From: Halomonas sp.
Lineage (GTDB): Bacteria > Pseudomonadota > Gammaproteobacteria > Pseudomonadales > Halomonadaceae
Direction: 5' to 3'
NCBI GenBank assembly: GCA_007116835.1
Contig: SKHS01000006.1
Span: 1-10,123, forward strand
Length of the DNA stretch: 10,123 nucleotides
How positions within the stretch are numbered: the stretch's first letter is position 1; every line of letters begins with the position of its first letter. Shown here one piece after another: positions 6,523-10,123 of the stretch. The position numbers were made by a program, and so were the translations under genes. Below the pieces are notes generated by a model. It saw only the letters and a program-made list of their open reading frames with translations, was not told where the DNA came from and searched no databases.

Positions 6523-7641
6523 ATGGCTGATATGCCCACGCCATGCCTAACGGCTGAAGAGTTTCAACGCCGCTTACTCACTTGGTTTGATCAGTATGGT
6601 CGCCACGATTTGCCATGGCAGTCACCCCGTAACGCGTATCGCGTGTGGGTGTCTGAAATAATGCTTCAGCAAACCCAGGTCACGACGGTCATTCCCTATT
6701 TCAAACGCTTTATGACGCACTTCCCTACCTTGGCAGCGCTGGCCAACGCGCCCCAGGATGAGGTGCTGCATCTTTGGACAGGACTTGGCTACTACGCCCG
6801 GGCTCGTAACCTGCATAAAGCAGCTCAGGTGGCGTTAGCGTCTCATGGGGGAGAGCTGCCCACAGACAGCGTTGAGGCGCTGACGGCGCTGCCTGGCATA
6901 GGCCGTTCCACGGCTGGCGCAATCATCGCGCAAAGCTCGGATAAACAAAGTTCTGATCAGCAGGCAGCGATCTTAGACGGCAACGTAAAGCGATCTTTAA
7001 CCCGCTTGCATGCCATCTCTGGCTGGCCAGGTAAGCCAGCAATAGAGCGTTCACTGTGGGCGCTGGCTGAGTATTATACGCCAGCTACCCGTCTTGCCGA
7101 CTATACTCAAGCCATCATGGATTTCGGTGCCACGCTATGTAAACGCAGTAAACCTGATTGTCTGATTTGCCCATTTAACGACGTATGTCGAGCCTACGCT
7201 CAAGGTGAGCCGCAGCGCTTTCCCGACTCCAAACCTAAAAAAGCCTTGCCTACGCGTGAAACCATTATGCTTATGCTGCAAGACAAGCAAGGGCGGGTTT
7301 GGTTAGAGCAACGTCCACCTAATGGCCTGTGGGGTGGCCTATGGAGCTTGCCCCAATTTGAACGCCATAGTGAGCTTAACGATTGGCTAGCTGATCATGT
7401 GGTTTCCCCAGAGCGCCAGGCGCCACTATCCAGCTTTACCCACACCTTTAGCCATTTTCGCCTATCGATAACACCTCAGCCGGTCAACTGCGATAGGCTG
7501 AGCGGCGTAAGAGAAGACGGCGTATGGTATGACGTGAATGATCCGCCTGCGCTCGGCTTGGCAGCACCGGTTAAAGCGCTGCTTAGCCAACTGGCGACGT
7601 TTGCCCTAGACCCAACGCCAGGGCCATCGCCATCGCGTTAA
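6523..7641 (+). CDS. mutY: A/G-specific adenine DNA glycosylase MutY
   Basis: 372 residues. MutY removes adenine mispaired with 8-oxoguanine or guanine in base-excision repair. Domains in order: a helical glycosylase domain with catalytic Glu45 in SEIMLQQTQV; a helix-hairpin-helix LPGIGRSTAGAI (123-134); catalytic Asp152 in ILDGNVKRSL; the 4Fe-4S cluster cysteines 206, 213, 216 and 222 (C-X6-C-X2-C-X5-C); then a NUDIX-like 8-oxoG-recognition domain containing WLEQRPPNGLWGGLWSLPQF and FTHTFSHFRL. Residues 137-147 (QSSDKQSSDQQ) make a slightly longer, polar loop before Asp152 than in E. coli. The C-terminus ends in a low-complexity DPTPGPSPSR tail. The ATG at 6523 has a GAGGAG site (6512-6517) 5 nt upstream. 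It lies downstream of the asmA terminator. I see no convincing mutY promoter in the roughly 75 bp available. yggX follows 55 bp later and is likely cotranscribed. Confidence 0.96.
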   Translation: MADMPTPCLTAEEFQRRLLTWFDQYGRHDLPWQSPRNAYRVWVSEIMLQQTQVTTVIPYFKRFMTHFPTLAALANAPQDEVLHLWTGLGYYARARNLHKAAQVALASHGGELPTDSVEALTALPGIGRSTAGAIIAQSSDKQSSDQQAAILDGNVKRSLTRLHAISGWPGKPAIERSLWALAEYYTPATRLADYTQAIMDFGATLCKRSKPDCLICPFNDVCRAYAQGEPQRFPDSKPKKALPTRETIMLMLQDKQGRVWLEQRPPNGLWGGLWSLPQFERHSELNDWLADHVVSPERQAPLSSFTHTFSHFRLSITPQPVNCDRLSGVREDGVWYDVNDPPALGLAAPVKALLSQLATFALDPTPGPSPSR

Positions 7642-7696
7642 TATCACGTGCGATGTTACCTTGTCGTCAGTACCGCTAATTAGAAAGGAGAGCCCC

Positions 7697-7972
7697 ATGA
7701 GCAACACAGTGCTATGCCGCAAGTACCAACAAGAGCTACCCGCTCTGCCGCTTCCACCGCTGCCGGGTAAGCAAGGGCAAGAAATTCAAGCCACAGTGTC
7801 TAAACAGGCTTGGGAGGAGTGGCAAGCGCTGCAAACGCGCCTGATTAACGAAAAGCACTTGAATATGCTGGAGCCTGAAGCACGCGCTTACTTAATGGAT
7901 CAGATGCAACGTTTTCTGGACAACGAAACCACAGACCAAGCCGAAGGTTACGTGCCGCCAACCCAGGCCTAA
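7697..7972 (+). CDS. yggX: YggX family Fe(II)-trafficking / oxidative damage protection protein
   Basis: 91 residues, the usual size of this small cytoplasmic family. Conserved blocks are visible: VLCRKYQQELPAL near the start with the conserved Cys, PLPGKQGQEI, SKQAWEEWQALQTRLINEKH, LNMLEPEARAYLMDQM and the C-terminal AEGYVPP. YggX proteins are linked to protection of Fe-S proteins and limiting free-iron damage; the biochemical mechanism is not fully settled. The ATG at 7697 is chosen because AAAGGAG (7684-7690) is placed 6 nt upstream and homologues begin MS(R/N)TV. A TTG at 7661 in frame would add an unsupported dozen residues. The mutY-yggX order is the same as in E. coli and pairs two oxidative-stress functions. 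Confidence 0.96.
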   Translation: MSNTVLCRKYQQELPALPLPPLPGKQGQEIQATVSKQAWEEWQALQTRLINEKHLNMLEPEARAYLMDQMQRFLDNETTDQAEGYVPPTQA

Positions 7973-8014
7973 GCATTTAGGAAGAAAGGCTGCAAAGGGG
8001 TGAAGCTCGGCGCA

Positions 8015-8036
8015 GCCCACGGCTGGCGTGGCTTTT
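8015..8036 (+). terminator. weak terminator-like hairpin after yggX
   Basis: GCCCACG (8015-8021) can pair with CGTGGC (8027-8032), with one bulged C and a 5-nt loop, followed by only four T residues. A competing stem CAGCC/GGCTG (8013-8025) exists. It is the only terminator candidate between yggX and the tRNA promoter. The rest of 7973-8102 holds nothing else I recognise. Confidence 0.25.
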
Positions 8037-8102
8037 GCCCATTTTTGACCCTGTCAGGAAGAGCCCTAAGCACGTGACTAGAAAGAAAGTTTCACGAAAG
8101 TG

Positions 8103-8131
8103 TTGACGAAAAGCTGAGTTTTTAGTTTAAT
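8103..8131 (+). promoter_or_regulatory. sigma70 promoter of the tRNA operon
   Basis: TTGACG (8103-8108), a 17-bp spacer and TTTAAT (8126-8131) precede tRNA-Phe by 16 bp. The region just upstream (8080-8100) is rich in A-tracts and could serve as an UP element. The bases after the -10 (ACGCACC) are GC-rich, like discriminators of stringently controlled stable-RNA promoters. Confidence 0.8.
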
Positions 8132-8147
8132 ACGCACCGTTGGCAGC

Positions 8148-8223
8148 GGCCAGATAGCTCAGTTGGTAGAGCAGGGGATTGAAAATCCCCGTGTCGGCGG
8201 TTCGATTCCGTCTCTGGCCACCA
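8148..8223 (+). tRNA. tRNA-Phe (anticodon GAA)
   Basis: 76 nt with encoded CCA (8221-8223). The acceptor stem GGCCAGA (8148-8154) pairs perfectly with TCTGGCC (8213-8219). The anticodon stem GGGGA/TCCCC brackets a loop with GAA at 8181-8183. The D arm (GCTC/GAGC) and T loop TTCGATT are normal. It is the first gene of the tRNA operon. Confidence 0.97.
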
Positions 8224-8228
8224 AACGT

Positions 8229-8303
8229 TGGGGTATCGCCAAGTGGTAAGGCACCGGTTTTTGGTATCGGCATTCCCAGGTTCGAATCCTGGTACCCCAG
8301 CCA
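8229..8303 (+). tRNA. tRNA-Gln (anticodon TTG)
   Basis: 75 nt with encoded CCA (8301-8303). The acceptor stem TGGGGTA (8229-8235) pairs with TACCCCA. The anticodon stem CCGGT/ATCGG has one G-T pair, with TTG at 8261-8263. The U1-A72 start is typical of bacterial tRNA-Gln. It is only 5 nt downstream of tRNA-Phe, so both come from one precursor. Confidence 0.96.
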
Positions 8304-8307
8304 TTGC

Positions 8308-8325
8308 CAACAAGATTTCTTGTTG
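8308..8325. other. perfect 7-bp hairpin in the tRNA-Gln to tRNA-Thr spacer
   Basis: CAACAAG (8308-8314), loop ATTT, CTTGTTG (8319-8325), starting 5 nt after the tRNA-Gln CCA. There is no T-run, so it is not an obvious terminator. It may mark a processing site in the tRNA precursor. Confidence 0.5.
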
Positions 8326-8375
8326 ATTGCAAAGCGTAGCAGTAAAGCAGTCAAATTCTCAAGAAAACGCGAAGC

Positions 8376-8451
<76 letters not shown>

Positions 8452-8541
8452 AAATATGGCGTTTAAGCAAGCCCTAAGACCTAATTTTTAAATGGTGATT
8501 TTTGTCCACCTCTTCCTAGCCCAACGGAATGAGGTGTTTTT

Positions 8542-9387
8542 GTGCGTATTATTTCTGTGTTGTCGACGAAAGGTGGCGTCGGAAAAACCACTACCACCGC
8601 TAACCTTGGCGGCCTCCTTGCTGACGCGGGTCTTCGTGTTCTGGTCGTTGACCTGGATAGTCAGCCCTCGCTCTCCAGCTATTATCCCCTCTCATTTGAT
8701 GCCCCTGGTGGTGTCTACGAGCTGATGGCTCTCAGTGAGACACGCCCCGAACGGATTGTGTCGAACACCGTCATTGATGGTTTGGATCTGGTCGCCTCCA
8801 ATGATTACCAGGGCCAGCTACCGCAGTTGTTGCTCAATGCGCCGGATGGGCGGTTTCGGCTCTCCCAGCTGCTCAATCAGGGTGAGCTGAAGGATTATGA
8901 TGTCATCCTGCTCGATACACAGGGTGCTCGCTCTATCACCCTGGAGGCAGCAGTGCTTGCCTCTGATCAAGCGCTTTCTCCTGTCACACCGGATGTATTG
9001 TCTGCGCGCGAGTTTGTGCGTGGCACCCTGGGTATGTTCGATGAACTGGAACAACTCACTGCCTATACATCATTATCGGTGCCGCCGTTGGCATTGTTGT
9101 TGAACCGCCTCGATGAGACGCGCAATTCACAAGAGGTGGCGCAGGGGCTGCGTAACATGCTGACCAGCGATCAGCGGGTCACTGTGCTGGATAACGCCTT
9201 CAGAATGTTGTCTGCGTTTAAGTTGGCAGGCGCTGCTGGTGAACCCATTCACCGTTACGAACCAGTCAAACCGTCCAAGCGTGTTACCCCCGCAGGCGGC
9301 GACCTGATAAAAGCCGTCGCATGCGAGTTGAACCCGGAATGGCAGTCCGCCATTGATTGCATGGGGATCAAGGGGGCTGGGCAATGA
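8542..9387 (+). CDS. parA: ParA/Soj family partition ATPase of an ICE
   Basis: 281 residues starting with GTG at 8542. A GAGGTG ribosome binding site (8531-8536) lies 5 nt upstream, and homologues begin with the same MRIISVLSTKGG-type strand, supporting this start. The deviant Walker A motif KGGVGKTTT spans residues 10-18. DLDSQPS (37-43) is the switch I/A' region and VILLDTQGA (121-129) the Walker B/switch II region. ParA ATPases segregate or stabilise DNA with a ParB partner. In PAPI-1 the Soj homologue is needed to maintain the excised circular element. No ParB is visible yet; in this ICE family it usually lies a few genes further on. The stop overlaps the dnaB start by 4 bp (ATGA). The 90-bp leader after tRNA-Thr has no clear terminator or strong promoter. 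Confidence 0.92.
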   Translation: MRIISVLSTKGGVGKTTTTANLGGLLADAGLRVLVVDLDSQPSLSSYYPLSFDAPGGVYELMALSETRPERIVSNTVIDGLDLVASNDYQGQLPQLLLNAPDGRFRLSQLLNQGELKDYDVILLDTQGARSITLEAAVLASDQALSPVTPDVLSAREFVRGTLGMFDELEQLTAYTSLSVPPLALLLNRLDETRNSQEVAQGLRNMLTSDQRVTVLDNAFRMLSAFKLAGAAGEPIHRYEPVKPSKRVTPAGGDLIKAVACELNPEWQSAIDCMGIKGAGQ

Positions 9388-10123
9388 GTGCCATTAATCA
9401 GTCCGTCATTAATCAGTCCTTCAGTGAAGGGCAGGCATCCATTAAGGGTCAACCTCCATGTAGTATTGAAGCGGAGCAATCGACGCTCGGCGGCCTCATG
9501 CTGGACGCTCGTGCCTGGGATGATGTGGCAGATATTGTCACTGGAGAGATGTTTTATTACCCCACGCACAAGATGATCTTTGAGGCCATGAAAGAGCTCG
9601 CAAGAGGGAATACCCCTCTTGACGTTGTGACAGTTTCTGAAGTGCTGGATTCTCGCCAGCAACTGGAAGCGATCGGTGGCGTTGCGACGCTAGCAGAACT
9701 GGCACGCAACACACCATCGACCGCTAATGCCGGGGTTTATGCTGAAATTGTCCGTGATCGTTGGCAATTAAGAGAGCTGGCTCGGATCACCAGAGACATC
9801 ACCCAGCAGGCTATGAATCCGCTAGGCGCATCAGCAGAAACTATCCTGGAAGCGGGTGAGCAACAACTTTTCACGCTGGTTGACCAGCGACAACATGGCC
9901 TGAGTAGCGTGACCGACATGCTGAACCGGGCCATCAATGTGATCGATGCTGCCTGTCAATCAGACGGTGGCGTAACAGGCACCCCGACGGGCTACCCCGA
10001 CTTAGATGCGATGACAGCCGGATGGCAACCGGGTGATCTCATCATCATTGCAGGCAGGCCGAGTATGGGCAAAACGGCCATGGGGTTGGGATTGGTCGAA
10101 AATGCGCTGCTGCATCACGCTGA
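9384..10123 (+). CDS. dnaB: DnaB-like replicative helicase of an ICE, 3' part missing
   Basis: 246 codons are open to the right edge, and full-length relatives are about 440-470 residues. A DnaB N-terminal domain is recognisable from about residue 25 (IEAEQSTLGGLMLD, then ATLAELARNTPSTANAGVYAEIVRDR). A linker follows, then the RecA-like helicase domain with GTPTGYPDLDAMTAGWQPGDL and Walker A GRPSMGKT at 224-231. DnaB is the hexameric 5'-3' helicase of the replication fork. In this ICE family an element-encoded copy follows parA and presumably supports replication of the excised form. The ATG at 9384 lies in the parA stop overlap. A G-rich stretch (9371-9381) can act as ribosome binding site. 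The first 24 residues are a polar tail with an internal duplication. It is probably an element paralogue, not the host dnaB. Confidence 0.92.
   Translation, partial: MSAINQSVINQSFSEGQASIKGQPPCSIEAEQSTLGGLMLDARAWDDVADIVTGEMFYYPTHKMIFEAMKELARGNTPLDVVTVSEVLDSRQQLEAIGGVATLAELARNTPSTANAGVYAEIVRDRWQLRELARITRDITQQAMNPLGASAETILEAGEQQLFTLVDQRQHGLSSVTDMLNRAINVIDAACQSDGGVTGTPTGYPDLDAMTAGWQPGDLIIIAGRPSMGKTAMGLGLVENALLHHA
9393..9419. repeat. 15-bp-period tandem duplication at the 5' end of the dnaB-like gene
   Basis: ATTAATCAGTCC occurs at 9393-9404 and again at 9408-9419, in frame, producing INQSV followed by INQSF. The period of 15 bp keeps the frame and lengthens the N-terminal tail by five residues. 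Confidence 0.8.

Larger units (their letters stand above)
8452..10123. mobile_element. left end of a putative PFGI-1/SPI-7-type integrative and conjugative element at tRNA-Thr
   Basis: Directly after a complete tRNA gene come a ParA/Soj ATPase and an overlapping DnaB-like helicase. This is the conserved parA-dnaB opening of the PAPI-1/PFGI-1/SPI-7 ICE family, where it lies beside the intact tRNA target and the integrase sits at the far end. Only the first 1.7 kb is in the window, so integrase, conjugation genes, cargo and the second att are not seen. A non-mobile island remnant cannot be excluded. Confidence 0.7.

Noticed and set aside
7661..7696. Longer yggX start at TTG 7661
   Set aside because: There is no suitable ribosome binding site, while ATG 7697 has AAAGGAG and matches the family N-terminus.
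8045..8060. TTGAC/GTCA inverted repeat upstream of the tRNA promoter, considered as operator or -35 box
   Set aside because: The stem is only 4-5 bp, no -10 lies at proper spacing, and nothing distinguishes it from chance.
8897..9662. Other-frame open stretches within parA and the dnaB-like gene
   Set aside because: They overlap two well-supported genes entirely and show no domain or start signal.
8452..10123. CRISPR array, insertion sequence, integrase or toxin-antitoxin pair at the element end
   Set aside because: I saw no regularly spaced repeats, transposase or recombinase motifs, or small gene pairs. Only parA and the partial dnaB-like gene are supported here.

Overview
The window looks like chromosomal DNA from a gammaproteobacterium, most probably Halomonas/Vreelandella or a close relative. 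This rests on the moderate GC content (estimated by eye), the HisBHAF protein sequences, a monofunctional HisB, and the gene order panZ-like/asmA/mutY/yggX. The genus call is inference from remembered family resemblance, not from a search.

Positions 1-3340, minus strand: a histidine-biosynthesis operon read right to left as hisB, hisH, hisA, hisF. It is followed 41 bp later by a conserved exported protein of unknown function that runs off the left edge. hisH and hisF form the two halves of imidazole-glycerol-phosphate synthase, hisA supplies its substrate, and hisB dehydrates its product. hisA and hisF overlap by 4 bp, and the hisA ribosome binding site is embedded in the hisH stop codon. Both suggest translational coupling.

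Positions 3341-3544: a divergent intergenic region. It has a perfect TATAAT facing hisB and a TACAAT facing the plus-strand genes, so close that the two promoters overlap. The plus-strand leader can form two small hairpins.

Positions 3545-7972, plus strand: a PanZ/PanM-like GNAT protein is directly abutted (TAAATG) by asmA, an inner-membrane-anchored envelope protein. A 20-bp tandem duplication covers the asmA stop codon, and a strong intrinsic terminator follows. Next come mutY (adenine DNA glycosylase) and yggX (Fe(II)/oxidative-damage protein), a conserved pair in gammaproteobacteria.

Positions 8103-8451: a tRNA operon, tRNA-Phe(GAA), tRNA-Gln(TTG) and tRNA-Thr(TGT), behind a good sigma70 promoter.

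Positions 8452-10123: immediately after the CCA of tRNA-Thr begins a parA/dnaB-like gene pair with a 4-bp overlap. This pair typifies the conserved end of PFGI-1/PAPI-1/SPI-7-type integrative and conjugative elements (ICEs). The window therefore probably ends just inside an ICE or genomic island integrated at tRNA-Thr. No integrase, second att copy or cargo gene is visible, because the rest lies beyond the right edge. I saw no clearly undescribed system. The most interesting signal is the tRNA-Thr/ICE junction and the possibility that the tRNA promoter reads into parA-dnaB.
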